Below the pieces are notes generated by a model, which saw only the letters and a list, made by a program, of their open reading frames with translations, was not told the origin of the DNA and searched no databases. DNA of 64,000 bases from contig OU612069.1 in assembly GCA_914767715.1 (NCBI GenBank), positions 29,582,079 through 29,646,078 on the forward strand, written 5' to 3'. This document shows, piece after piece, positions 34,801 to 49,800 of this stretch. The position numbers and the translations under genes were made by a program. The DNA comes from Membranipora membranacea (lineage: Eukaryota; Bryozoa; Gymnolaemata; Cheilostomatida; Membraniporidae). Position 1 is the stretch's first letter. Each line of letters opens with the position of its first letter.

Positions 34801-37800
34801 TGTTACATTTGATAAACATTTGCATTTTAGTAAGCACGTGGAGACAATCATTGACAAATGCAGACCAGCTTTCCATGCCATCACTAAACTGCGGAAAGCT
34901 GGAGTGAATAATGACAGTTTGTGTACATTCTACAAGTCACGCATTGTACCTCTATTGACATATGCCGCACCTGCATGGTACCCAAATATATCTCTGAACG
35001 ATCAGGAGAAACTTGAAAAGTATCAGCGGCTCTGTCTACGTATCATGTTGCCTAATATCGATGGCAGCGAAAACAGACAAATAGTTGCTGGCCTTGATGG
35101 TATCAATGTTGTGCGTATTGGCCGTGGCTACTTTAATAGAGTCAAGACTGAGCCATACCACCTGCTCCACAAATACACAAACACTCACTGAGTTTCTGCA
35201 CACACATCAGATATATTCAGGCAAAAACCCGCACAGCCCTACTATCAAAAAGCCTTTTCTATAGGTTTTTCTAGTTAAAGTGGTCATACTTTCTTTCTTT
35301 TACCTGACCAGACCATTTTTTATATTTTGCCTATATGTAATTCATGAAATACGAATAATGTCATCATGATAGATAGATAATTGCTTTTAGTTTTCGCTCC
35401 TTTTTCTATTAACATGATCTTATTTGCTCCGGCATTGATCGGTTATTAACGTGCATACATAACATAACATAACATAACATTGTTAAATAACATAACATAA
35501 CATAACATTACAGGATGGATATTAGAACTTAAGCAATACACAAACTTCAAACTTCAAACCAGCCTGTTAACTTCATAGCAGGGAGAAAGACAAGCCGAAC
35601 CCCAAATGATGTATCGACTCACTTGAGTGTGCAGGAAGGAATGCTATGCAGTAGAGCGAAACATGATTATCATGGTTCACCTATGCTATAATAATACCTG
35701 ATGGCTCAAAGTTGTGTGCCCCTGTAACATTATGCAGACAACTCTGTCACAGAATCAAGTCATGTTAGAGACCACTAACCCAGTGGTCTGCTTTTATTGG
35801 TTAATGGCTGTTAAAATGGTTTAACCCTTTAAATGATAAATTATAGTGTAAAATAGTCCTACGTAGTAAATGCTAAAAAATCCTAGGGAGCGTAGATTGA
35901 GACTATACCAATAATCGATATTAAGGTAATGTCAAAGACCGATCCGAATATCAACATACCATATACCGTTGGAAAGCTGCCGAGCTACTGAAAATGAAAA
36001 CCTGAACAAAAACTTGATTCGATGACGTTGTGTCGTTTTAGGGAGGAAATGAGGCGGAAAACGCTCTTTTTGACAATACAGATTGAGCAGTCAAATTAAT
36101 TGCAAGAAATTTCAAATCAGGTGGAATGTATACTTAGAGATTGCGTTCATCGTAAAATTTGATTTTCTTTGATATATGACTAGTCTAAACTGACTTTTTA
36201 CGTCACGCCATACAACACATTTTTTTGTGAAGCAGTGAAAATATGTGAAATTTCAATCATTAATTCACAACAGATCATAGGCTCGAATCAAAATTAATTA
36301 TGATTTTCTCTGTCTGTTGGCTACATAGCAGGAACGAAAGGCAGCCGGAGCCCAGAGGATGTATTAACAGCTGGGAAGTACAGGAATGCAATGCAGTAGC
36401 GTGAGCAGTATTATGGTTATCAGATAAGCCAATAAACCAGTGCTTTACTCTTGGAAGTTACTTCTTGTGGAGATGATAACAGCAGCAGGAGGGCAGATTT
36501 CATCCTTCGAATGATTACTTATAGTTTGCAATAATCAATGTAAGTATTATATCTCCCTCTACTAATGGGGGAAAGTGTGAGGGGATAAAGAGGAATAATC
36601 ATGTCTTTCAACCTGCGAGTTTTAGAAACCTGAGTTTTTGGTGACACTGTTCCGCGGAGCCTGAGCACAAACAGCTGTTGCGTTGTAGGGGAGGAAGGGA
36701 GCTGTAAGCCCACTCAACAGGGTTTGGGGCAGCGCCCTGGACGCAGATGTCTAGAGAGTAATTTGGGGCTCTACAGATGAATTCCAACGGCTTTTGAGGT
36801 ATGATAATTTAAGGCTAAAGTGTTCAGAAAATCATAAAAAAAAGAGTGTAGCAGTAAACTGCCAGATAGCCACTGCAATCGACAGAAACAAAAACGTACA
36901 AAAATAGGAGTGGACCACACATACAAATAGCCAGGTTATAAAAGGTAAACACAATCTCCGACTTTCAAGTCTGATTTATTACCTGGTCAATTCAATAGCA
37001 TTTCCAAATGGCAAATTACAGCCATAAATATCCATTGGCTAAGAATAATTTCAGCATTCAGCACTGGTGACTGAGCTAAGGACTGATGGCTGATGACTGT
37101 CAGCTTCCTTAGTACCAGAGGATAGAGCTATGCTGTGCTATTCCTATTGCAGGACAGTAGATAAGGCCTAAACCTAGATTTTATAAATACTCCAGGGCCC
37201 TATGATCTTGGACTCGATCTCTTGGCTCCATTGGTTTGGGTCTTGGGGCCACTGATCTGGACTAACTAACTAATGTGTGGTGTTGGATGAGATTAACTTT
37301 ACTTTGTCATTACCTGTGTTGTAGTCTAATTCTGTCTCAGACACTAGATCTTTATGGATGGCATGATCATTGAGTTCAAGAAGTCCATTGGCAGGATGGA
37401 TAAATGCAAGCTTTTGCTCGAAAAAGTGATTCTTTTAGAGGGAGAATTTATAAGTTGTCTTATTTTTGTCAAATTAAAGAAAACCCTTAAACTTTCTTAT
37501 GTCAGAATATTCTTAATAGTAAACTGTCATATTCCTATTGGTTGGGGGATGGTAGCATTCGCAGCTTTAGTCAGTTGCATGCAGCTTGCTAGTGCACTGA
37601 TCTTTCTGAGTTTGCCTGTGGACACCCACCTCCTCCCCTTAACTTTCACCTCCTAAATTAGGTGAATGAATATTGCAAGTTACGGAAGTCGTGACACAAC
37701 TTTTGAGATACTTTCAGCTCTTCAACCGTGCCAGTGAAAAATCTAAAACTATGACAATGCTGGCAACTCAAAATCAGCGAACCGATCAAGGAGATTATTG

Positions 37801-40800
37801 AGACTTTGCTAAGTAAATCATTATGATTGAGCTCTTCTATGGCGATCAACTTATTACTAGTCGAATTAATCACCATCCACACCAGTCAGTATAATATTGT
37901 ATTATTTTGAGTGTTGAGGTAACAGTGGAAATAAGTGATGCTTATTCACCTGTCAGGTAGTTCTGTGAGACTGCAGTGTGCCACATCAAGCATCTTCAGG
38001 CTCTTTAGTTCTCCGATCCAATCAGGTAATGTAGGCAGACTGTGATTCGCTCGCACAGTCAGTTCCTGCAGACCAGTCAGATATCTCATACTGTAACAAG
38101 GAAAGTTATGTGAAGGTAAAGGGTTAGAAGTCGTGCTATGGAAATCACCAGTCTTTTGGCTACATAGCCGGCACGAAAGGCAGCAAGACCACAGATGACA
38201 AATCTACAGACTTAGGAGTACAGGAATGCTATGCAGTAGAGTGAAACATGATTATCATGGTTCACCTATGTTAGAATAATACCTTATGGCTCAAAGTTGT
38301 GTGCCCCTGTAATATTGTGCAGACAACTCTGTCGCAGAATCAAGTCATGATATTGACCACTACACCAGTGGTCTGCTTTTATTGGTTGATGTGCTGTTAA
38401 AATGGTTTAACCCTTTAAATGATAATTCATGGTTTAGAATAGTCCTATGTAAGTATTATCTTCCCAATGTGCAGAAAAGTTAGACGGAGGATAATATCTG
38501 TATCAGCTAAGTTTAGTTTATTTTTAGCAAGGAGTAACAGGTTTGGTTTAAGTTACAAAGTTAGAATATTTACTGTATTATACTTTGGTGATTTACAAGT
38601 TAAGAAGGTCTTGACACAGTTTTTGAGATACTTTCAGCTCTTCCACCGGGCCAGTGAAAAATCTATAACTATGACAATGCTGGCGACTCAAAATCAGTGA
38701 ACCTATCAAGGAGAATATTGAGACTTTGCTAAGTAAATCACTATTTCTGAATTCCCTCCATGACGGTTAACTTATAAATAGTCGAGTTAATCACCATCCA
38801 CATCAGTCAGTATAATATTGTATTATATCGAGAGTTGAGGTAACAGTGGTAATAAGTGATGCTTATTTACCTGTCAGGTAGTTCTGTGAGACTGCAGCAA
38901 GTCACACCGATCTTCTTCAGGCTCTTTAGTTCTCCGATCCAATAAGGTAATGGACCCAGACTGCTATTACAGGTGATGCTCAGTTCCTCAAGACCAGTCA
39001 GATATCTGATGCTGTAACAAGGAAAGTTATGTGAAGGTAAAGGGTTAGAAGTTGTGCTATGGAAATCACCAGTCTTTTGGCTACATAGCCGGAACGAAAG
39101 GCAGCCAGACCACAGATGACAAATCAACAGACTTGGGAGTACAGGAATGCTATGCAGCAGAGTGAAACATGATTATCATGGTTCACCTATGTTAGAATAA
39201 TACCTTATGGCTCAAAGTTGTGTGCCCCTGTAATATTGTGCAGACAACTCTGTCGCAGAAACAAGTCATGATATTGACCACTACACCAGTGGTCTGCTTT
39301 TATTGGTTGATGTGCTGTTAAAATGGTTTAACCCTTTAAATGATAATTTATGGTTTAAAATAGTCCTATGTAAGTATTATATCTTCCCAATGTGCAGAAA
39401 AGTTAGACGGAGGATAATATCTGTATCAGCTAAGTTTAGTTTATTTTTAGCAAGGGGTAACAGGTTTGGTTTAATTTACAAAGTTAGAATATTTACTGTA
39501 TTATACTTTGATGATTTACAAGTTACGGAGGTCTTGACACAATTTTGGAGATACTTTCAGCTCTTCCACCGGGCCAGTGGATCATCTATAACTATGACAA
39601 TGCTGGCGACTCAAAATCAGTGAACCTATCAAGGAGATTATTGAGACTGTGCTAAGTAAATCACTATTTCTGAGTTCCCTCCACGACGGTTAACTTATAA
39701 ATTGTCGAGTCAATCACCATCCACATCAGTCAGGATAATATTGTATTATATTGAGAGTTGAGGTAACAGTGTTAATAAGTGATGCTTATTCACCTGTCAG
39801 GTAGTTCTGTGAGACTGCATTTTGCCACATCAAGCTTCTTCAGGCTCTTTAGTTCTCTGATCCAATCAGGTAATGTACTCAGACTTGTATTCTCATGTAC
39901 AATCAGTTCCTCCAGACCAGTCAGATATCTCATACTGTAACAAGGAAAGTTATGAGAAAGTTATGGGTTAAAAGTAGTATCTAGTCCAAAGCAACCTCAA
40001 TATTTGGTCGAATTGAAGACGACCATTCATTTTATTTTTATTTATGTGCCGTACATTCGATGCTATCAACCTTTCACAGGATGGATATTAGAACTTAAGC
40101 AATACACAAACTTCAAACTTCAAACCAGCTTGCTAACTTCATAGCAGGGAGAAAGACCCACCGAACCCCAAATGATGTATCGACTCACTTGAGTGTGCAT
40201 GAAGGAATGCTATGCAGTAGAGCGAAACATGATTATCATGGTTCACCTATGGTATAATAATACCTGATGGCTCAAAGTTGTGTGCCCCTGTAACATAATG
40301 CAGACCACTCTATCACTGAATCAAGTCATGTTATCGACCACTACACCAGTGGTCTGCTTTTATTGGTTGATGTGCTGTTAAAATGGTTTAGCCCTTCAAA
40401 TGATAAATTATAGTGTGAAGTAGTCCTACGTATGTTTTATAGTAAATGCTAAAAAATCCTAGGGAGCGTAGATTTAGACTATACCAATAATCAGTATTAA
40501 TACTACATGCTATGACTCCAAGTATGTGTTTTTTTAGCATCAGCAAGCATATCTTCAGTGGTATTTTTTGTCAATCATTTGTTCTGTGGAGAATATGGCC
40601 TCATTCGGATATCACTTCTCTCCACTAAGGCATGAAGGATGTTTAATACGAAGTAGATCCTCGATCAACCGGTGAGAGATTTTGTACTTTTTAACTAGTA
40701 GCAAAATTTTCATCTGCCACTACTAATGTAGGAAAGTGTGAGCGTATGAATTGGGATAATGTCGGTAATTTTCAAGTTTTGCTGATTTGAATTTCAGGTC

Positions 40801-43800
40801 TTAGCACCAGTTCTGAGATACATTCAACTCCTCCAGACCACACAAAAACCTTGAACCACTGAATTAAATTCTTCTCATAGAATGGAAATAGTATCATAGC
40901 GTTATACAGTTAGGACACTAAACACAGAGACCCATTTGACTGTTATCTGATTGGCTGTCCCTAGTAGCATGAATAATTAGTCTGAGAAATTGTCTTGTTT
41001 ACAAAATTGCAAACAGTAATTATACCCCTACAGTGTCGATGATTTGGGCTTTTCTAGATTGCTACTAGGGACTGGCTATTTTTGCAAGCCCTTTGTTTTG
41101 CAAAAGAAAGCTAATGATGCTATTCCAGATATGGAATTCAATGCCTTGAACTTATCAATACAGGCGACTCATAATCAGTGAACCCATCGAAAGTGGTTGT
41201 TGAGACTTCTTTGAGATAATCGTTACTCCTGAGTTTCCTCAAGGGTGGTCAATTTATAATTTGTCAAGTTAATAATCCTCCACATAAATCAGTATAATAT
41301 TGTATTATATTTAGAGTTGAGGTATCAGTAGCAGGAAGTGATGCTTATTTACCTGTCAGGTAGTTCTGTGAGCCCGCAGTTTGCCACATCAAGCTTCTTC
41401 AGGCTCTTTAGTTCTCCGATCCAATCAGGTAATGTACTCAGACGTTCATTCGATAGTACAAGCAGTTCCTGCAGACCAGTCAGATATCTCATACTGTAAC
41501 AAGGAAAGTTATGTGAAGGTAAAGCGTTAGAAGTTCTGCTACGGAAATGATCCGTGTTTTGGCTGCATAGCAGGAACGAAAGGCAGCCGGACCCCAAATG
41601 ACGTATCAACTGACTTCTGCTTACAAAAATGCTATGCAGTAGCATGAGAGGTAAAACGGTTATGTAAAATCTTGGTTTGCAAACCAGCACAACGGCAGCC
41701 GGGCCCAAACCCGGATAAACACAGAGGGTTGACGACAGGAAGGGCATCAGGCCGTGAAAATACCCCCTGAACAGGAACCAAGTTTGCCCGGACGCTGTGA
41801 CAACTGAGAGAGAGGGGCAAAGCTGACAGGAGCGGATAGCTTCGTCAAAAGTAGGGACACTAGCTAGTAAGAGCAGAGAGGTAGCGGCATTGATCATAGC
41901 CAGGAGAGTTGATATTCTTTGCCTGGGGAAACAAGATAGACAGGAGGATAATTAAAGGGAAAGGCTCAAAATAATATTGTTGAGGGATGCAAGCTGTATT
42001 ACTGTGGAGGGAAACGAACAAGGCATGGAGTTGGGATTTGTCTCAGATGGTACTGGCAGGATAAGGTGATAGATGTACAGAGAATATCAGAGAGAATTAT
42101 GAGAATGAAATTGCTTACACCAGGGAGGAACTATAACATTGTAAGCGCCTACGCACCTCAGCAAGGATGTCAACAATGGGAGAAAGATCAGTTTTGTAAC
42201 CAACTGGAGAATGCGATTGACAGGATACCAGGTGTGGAGGAGGTTGTTGTTGAAGGAGAATTAAATGGACGTGTCGGCATGAATAGAACAGGGTGTGAAA
42301 GATGGCATGGAGGACAGACTCTAGGACTGATGAATGAGAGAGGATCCTTGATTTAGCTCAGATAAACGACCTAGCTAGTCAGCACCTTCCTTGAAAAGAA
42401 AGATGAGCATTTGGTAACAAACAGGAGTTGCCGATACTTTTCGGTGATCAATCACAAACTAGTTCCGAGATTTATGTTGGAAAAGGTAAAGACTGGATAG
42501 ATAATACCAGGTGAATCAATAGCTGCCCAGCATCAATTACTGGTCGCAGACTTGAACATACAAAATCAGAAGGTGAAAAGAAGGGAAGGACCTGAGAGGA
42601 TAAAATGATGGAAAATGGAGGAGAGGAAGACCCCGGCAGCGGTTGAAAGATACTATAAAGTCTGACATGAGCCTTTGGGGTTCAGTAACATGAGGATGTA
42701 GGTGACAGGGTCCGGTGGCATTCTCTAATTGGACTTGGAGCTAGCAGAACGGCGACCCGCTAAGGATACAGCTGTTTACGTGAGAACGATTAGAAGAGAT
42801 AAGTCAATAAGCCAGTGCTCTACTCCTGTTAGTTAATTTTTTGTTGAGATGATAACAGCAGCAGGATGGCAGATTTCATCCTTGAAATGATAACTTATGG
42901 TTTGAAGTAATCCTATGTAAGTATTATATCTCCCTACTATGTGGGGATGTGAGAGAGTATGAAGAGGGATAATATCGTCACAGAGTAAGGATATATAGAG
43001 GAAACACTCCAATGATCGTTATAGTGCCTGCCGATTTTGATCCAGTGGGTGAAAATCATCAATCTGGCCACCTGCCAATTTCATATTTTATATAAGTTAC
43101 AATGGAGTCTTTTGGTGTAGACATAACGACTATGATAGGTCATATTCATTCTGTATTCATGCTAAAGACTGATTTCCAACTTTTTTGAAATGCCCAACCT
43201 TCAAGCTATACACCATGTTGTTGTCATTTTTTGCTAGGATGCATAAGCTATAAATAATCCAGGTTTTTAAAATGAGTTTTATCGTATAAATTAACATGTG
43301 ACAATTGATAGATGGCTTGTCATCAAAATTAGGAAATGTCTATGTATTGACCTAAGCCGCATGTAAATCTATATGAAAAAACTCATTTTAAAAACCTGGA
43401 TTACACATAACCTATTTACCCTGGCAAAAAACGACACTAATATGGTGTATAGCTTGAAGCTTAGACATTTCAAAAAAGTTGGAAATACAGAATGAATTAT
43501 GACCTATCATAGCTGGTTATGTCTGCATCACAAAACTCCATTGTAACTTATATGAAATTGACAGGTGGCCAGATTGATGATTTTCCCCCACTCATCAAAC
43601 ACCCGCAGGCACTATAACGATCATTGAAGTGTCCCCTCTGTATATCCTTACTCTGTGATATCGTTATTTTCCAAGATTTTCTCATTTAAAATTTGTGTAC
43701 AATCGCCGGTTCGGAGATACATTGAGCTCCTCCAGAGAACTGATAAAAAATCTTAAGCATATCAATGCAGGCGACTCGAAATCAGTGAACCTATCATAAG

Positions 43801-46800
43801 AGGTTGTTGAGACTTATTTAGGATAATCATTATTCCTCAACGTTGGCTAACTTATAAATAGTCAAGTTAATCACCCTCCACATAAATCAGTATAATATTG
43901 TATTACATTGAGAGTCAAGCTATCAGTAGCAGGAAGTGATGCTTATTCACCTGTCAGGTAGTTCTGTGAGCCTGCAGCGTGACACATCAAGCTTCTTTAG
44001 GCTCTTCAGTTCTCCGATCCCATCAGGTAATGTACGCAGACTTCTATTCCCATGTACAATCAGTTCCTGCAGACCAGTCAGATATGTCATACTGTAACAA
44101 GGAATGTTATGTGAAGGTAAAGGGTTCGAAGTAATCAATCACAAACTAGTTCCGAGATTTATGTTGGAAAAGGTAAAGACTGGAAAGATAATTCCAGGTG
44201 AATCAATAGCTGCCCAGCATCAATTACTGGTCGCAGACTTGAACATACAAAATCAGAAGGTGAAAAGAAGGGAAGGACCTGAGAGGATAAAATGATGGAA
44301 AATGGAGGAAAGGAAGACCCCGGCAGCGGTTGAAAGATACTATAAAGTCTGACATGAGCCTTTGGGGTTCAGTAACATGAGGATGTAGATGACAGGGTCC
44401 GGTGGCATTCTCTAATTGGACTTGGAGCTAGCAGAACGGCGACCCGCTAAGGATACAGCTGTTTATGTGAGAACGATTAGAAGAGATAAGTCAATAAGCC
44501 AGTGCTCTACTCCAGTTAGATAATTTTTTTGTTGAGATGATAACGGCAGCAGGATGGCAGATTTCATCCTTCAAATGATAACCTATGGAGTAATCCTATG
44601 TAAGTATTAAATCTCTCCCTACTATGTGGGAAGATGTGAGAGTATGAAGAAGGATAATATATCCACATTTTCCTAGTTTTCCTGATTTAAAATTCTGGTC
44701 TTAGCACCAGTTCTGAGATACATTCAGCTCATCCAGATCACTCAAAGATCTTATACATATCAATACAGCCGACTCCGTGTCAGTGAACCGTTCGAAAGTG
44801 GCTTTTGGGACTTATTTAGGATAATCATTATTTCTCAGTTTCGGCGGTTAAAGTGGTACGCGCCAAAGGTGGTGCATGGGGATTAATCATAATTAGTATT
44901 TTCTATTGACAAGCAAAACCATTGGATAATGAGTGTAATTTCACGCCTAGTTACGCCTATTTTAGCCCAGTCCACGTGGCATTTGAGTTTTGCAGAAATC
45001 GAGCTTGCATGCTTCAAGTGTTTTCTCAAGTGTGTTATGTAAGAAGTCAAGCAACACCTGTGCCCTTGCAGCTTTGCAGCCGACTGCAATGTTTATGTGA
45101 TGTTGAAAGGAAGCGACACTTCACATCAGCTGATGAAACCATTTGACATTGTGTACAAACAAGGATTATTTGTATCCTGCTATTCCACTGTATAACAGGG
45201 CCGTAGATTAGAAAAAATGGTAGGGGAGGCAAAGGTCAGAGGCGAGTCCAATGCATCACCAGTAACCTCCTCCCTGAGTAATTTAAGTCATGTAATAAGC
45301 AACTGGAAATCCCAGAGGAGCTGATTCTGACATGGATTATTGAATTAGAGTGTTTTTAGGCCACTGTATTTAGCTATCTAGGGAGGGCAGTGCCTTTCTG
45401 CCTCACCTAGAACTACGGTCCTGTACAATAAATAGTGTAAACTAATTCTAACTATCGTAGAGGTATAATTGTAATGATCTTTGACACAATGATAATAAAA
45501 ATAATCTTGCAGAAATGAAAGTACCGTGCAGTACAAATTTTTAATGGTTGCGTTACATTATAGGCCTATGAGCAGATGAAGATAAATGCAAAAGACAGAG
45601 GTTGTCCGTGGTAAAGTGAACATCCGAAGGGAAGTCATTTCGACTGTGGTGTGAAAGTTTGTGATAATCCGGCCATAGCCAACCTCCGGTCGATTGTGAG
45701 TTTTGACGAAAAGGTCACTTTGTTTGGCCAGTTGCACTCTCACCACAGAGAAAAGTTGAAACGTACTTTCTTGCATTGTTCAAAATTTTGGTGTACTATA
45801 TATTCATTATGGTTGCATCTAAAATTCAGGAAATTTCTAGTTGTTGCTCTATTGCAGCAGATGGGAATTCCCCACTACATGTAGCATTCATGGAAAAGAC
45901 AGGTCAAAAAAAAAGGTTGCATAAAAATTGTTGCGGCTAATTGGTACACTCCCAAAAAAAGTAGCCAATCTTGAGAACAAAGTTTGGTGATGCATGCCCT
46001 AATCCAAATGTCCGGTATACATGGATGACAATGTGCGACAACCAAAACGACTAGCCCTAAACCCAATGACCTTTTTCAGGACCAACAATAATAAATGAAG
46101 TGATTGTTTATTTATCTCACATCATGAAAAACATTAGTAATAATGAATTGTTGCTGACAATAAATGTATTTATATTGTTTTGTTCACAATATACACTAAT
46201 ACATGACATCATCATGCTCGTGTTTACTCGAATCTTTTATGCTTTATCATACTAATCTCTCAGATGAGATAAATAGAGTTGTGGTCATTACAACCCTCAC
46301 AAACTCCCAAAATGATCGATAAGAATAGTGTTTATTTGTGGCCGCTTGTCTGCAACATCAATGAAAAATACTGTATTCAACAGTGCCCTTGGATAAAGCC
46401 CATATAGCTATTTTATCCCATCTCATGTAAACTTGATTGTAGGATTTTAATAGCATATAATTGCCAATTAATGACAGCAACCGTAACTAGGCACTTGAAA
46501 AAAATTCTAGGCACTATATAAATCTGTCAATCGTATTTCAAAATCGACCAATAAGAACCAGTAAAATGTGGGGCGGGTAATTTGAAATCTCTGCGGCTGT
46601 GCAATTTTGAGTCAAAGTTGATGCATTTTCACCACTTTCTAAGGAGATTTTTGGAATAAGATTTAAATTGGGGTGTGTGTATGAAAAATCTGGATCAGCC
46701 CATGCAATTTTCATCTCAATGAAGTCAAGACTGCTCATCATATTCCCAAAAAAGCAGGAGGAATTTGATGCTGCTAATCCCATTTGAATTTGATAGATCA

Positions 46801-49800
46801 CCCTCCACATAAATCAGTATAATATCGTATTAAATTGAGAGTTGAGGTATCAGTAGCAGGAAATGATGCTTATTTACCTGTCAGGTAGTTCTGTGAGCTT
46901 GCAGTGTGACACATCAAGCTTCTTCAGGCTCTTCAATTCTCCGATCAATTCAGGTAATGTACTCAGATTATAGTTCCTAGATGCCATCAGGTCCTCCAGA
47001 CCAGTCAGATATCTGATACTGTACAAAGGAAAGTTATGTGAAGGTAAAGGGTGAGAAGTTGTGCTATTGAAATAATCAATGTTTTGGCTACATAGCAGGA
47101 ACGAAAAGCAGCCGGACCCCAGATGTGCCCTAAATAACTGCAAAATAAACCCAACAAAATATACTTTTTCTCAAAAATTTAGTCGACAGCCCTGGACATA
47201 AATGTTCCATATCACATCCATGACACCATAACTATCTGAAAGCAAGGAGTCATTTTTCTTCGCCTCTATAACTTGCTTCTTGTTTTTGAGCTACCCTTCG
47301 CCCAATCCTGCTTTTTCAATTCATATGAATATATTTTCTATCACTGGAGCGACTCAAATCTAAAATTTGTCACCAGCGGGGTTTGAAGCAGTAGCCGATC
47401 TATCATTAAGCAGAGCTCTAACCTATTGCACTTTATAATCCATGCTGCTATTGGGTTTGCAATGAATAGCGGTTGAAGGACATGGGAGGATCCCTGCTGG
47501 ATTAATAACCCAGTGAAGGGCGGATGAGTCTCACACAGACCAACGGCCACTCCCTGCAACTGCTGACATCTCCAGTCGTCAAGGTATCCTTACCATTGGA
47601 CCCAGTTATCAGCAGCCAAGCCAGTGGGGCTTTGGGGTGCATCTTAGTTCCACTATAATCCACGCACAGCTTCTGCTTGCACCGGACGACAAAAGTCCTT
47701 CGGCGAGTGGGGAATGGTGGCGGGAACAGGGTTGTGAAGCCTGGGAGTTCTTAGCCATGAACCGGCACGTAGGCGGTGAGGGTTTATTCAATCGCTCTGC
47801 TCTTGGATTGGGGACAGAAGAGTAGTTCGGTAGTTGCTCTCATGACTGAGCAGTCCTGTCTAGGATCCACTCTTCTCACCTCAATCAGAGGAAGTGGCTA
47901 GAAAAGGTGCCCTATACATAGTCTGTTCCCATTACCGCCCGACTGTAATACCGCATTCAGAGGGCTCACCATTCAGCGGTAGAAAACATGAATTGATACT
48001 TGGAACATGGAATGTACGCACGATGATGGACAATAAGCAAATTGAACGCCCTGAAAGACGCACTGCATTTGTTGCCCGAGAGCTACGGCGGCTCAACATA
48101 GACATTGCTGCTCTGCAGGAGACGAGAATCGCCGATGAAGGACAGTTGACAAAAGTGGGAGGAGGCTATACTTTCTTCTGGAAAGGAAAGAGTGCTGCTG
48201 ATCAAAGGATTCACGGAGTCGGCTTCGCCATCAAGAATGAGATACTGAGAACTATGGACAATCTGCCGATTGGTATAAACGAACGTCTGATGACTCTGCA
48301 GATTGAACTTGACAAGAACAGGAAAGCAATGCTGATTTGTGCATATGCCCCGACACTTATGGCAGAGAATGAACAGAAAGAAGAGTTCTACTCAGAGCTG
48401 GACACGCTGATCAGACAAACACCAAGAAACAGTAAGCTTATACTGCTTGGAGATTTCAATGCAAGAGTTGGTAAGGATATTGACACTTGGAATGGGGTAA
48501 TCGGGAAAGATGGAGTCGGAAATGCCAACCAGAATGGCCACATGCTTCTCACCAAATGTGCAGAACATCAGCTGGTGATCATTAATACACTTTTCAGACA
48601 GAAGAACCGTAATAAGACATCATGGCGGCACCCACGCTCTGGACACTGGCACCTAATAGATTATGTCATTATTAGAAAAGACAACCTCAGTGATGTGAAG
48701 ATGACCAAGGCCATGGCTTGCTCAGATGCGTGTTGGACTGATCACAGGTTGATCAGGTCAATCATGTCATTCACGTTAAAGCCAAAATACAGAAAAACGA
48801 AACCAAATACCAGACCAAAGTATAGACTTGACTGTCTCAACCAGCCTGATGTTCTTTGTGATCTCCAGGAGAAAATACGGGACTCAATCCAAGCTGCCGA
48901 AGAGACGCAAGATGTTACAACATACTGGAACAACCTGAAAGAAGCCATCACAACAAGCTGTGATGAAACACTCGGAAAAGCAAAAAGACATCATGAAGAT
49001 TGGTTTGATGAGAATGAAGATGAAATAACCAGAATTACAGAAGAAAGACGTGCTGCCTTCCAAACGTGGCAAGACGATTTTAGAAACAAGACAAAGAAAA
49101 CAGACTACCATCAAATCAGATCTACAGTTCAACGTCATCTCAGAGAGCTGAAGAACAAATGGTGGACAGACAAAGCAAGCGAACTACAGAAACTGGCTGA
49201 TCAGAATAAGAGTAGGGAGTTCTTTGCTGCGACAAGGAAACTGTATGGACCAACCACACATGGAGTTAGACCCGTCATGGACAAGGAAGGTGTCCTGTAC
49301 ATGGAAAAAGACAAGATCAGAGAATGCTGGAAAGATCACTTTGATAGCCTGCTCAACCAAAACCCACATGTTGAGGATAACGCTCTTCAGAATATGCAGA
49401 AATACCCCTGCCACAAGGAGCTATCAGATGAACCTACCATAGACGAAGTGATTGCTGCCATCAATGCTATGAAGAATGGGAAGGCAGTAGGTCCTGATGG
49501 TATTCCTGCAGAGATATATAAGCATGCAGGCCCTGAGCTATCTGATAAGCTCCTCCAACTATTTCAGAAGATATGGCAGACGGAAACCGTTCCTGCTGAC
49601 CTACGTGATGCACTTATTGTGACTATTTTCAAGAAAGGAGACAAGTCTCTCTGCGGAAACTATAGAGGAATATCTCTGCTAGCGATTGCTGGAAAGATAC
49701 TGGCCAGGATTCTGTCAACGAGGCTATCGTCTGTTGCTGAAGGAGTACTACCGGAGTCTCAATGTGGTTTCCGACCGGGCAGAGGTACAGTTGACATGAT

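Larger units (their letters stand above)
37950..40480 (-). repeat. Segmental array of about 0.92-kb LRR exon/intron units
   Basis: LRR exons start every 921-923 bp here (37950, 38871, 39794) and the introns between them are near-identical. The same unit is seen at 51949/52856 (907 bp apart) and, opened by insertions, from 33508 to 47018. Each unit includes TCAGTATAATATTGTATTA downstream of the exon and GTGGTCTGCTTTTATTGGTT upstream of it. Confidence 0.9.

Noticed and set aside
37354-37656. 100-codon plus ORF
   Set aside because: No homology or splice support; single chance frame in an intron.
41349-41897. 182-codon minus ORF including an LRR exon with a hydrophobic N-terminal part
   Set aside because: The upstream part is the reverse complement of a LINE leader and intron. 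The CTTGTTACAG acceptor marks the exon start, as in all sister cassettes. The same applies to 52852-53475.
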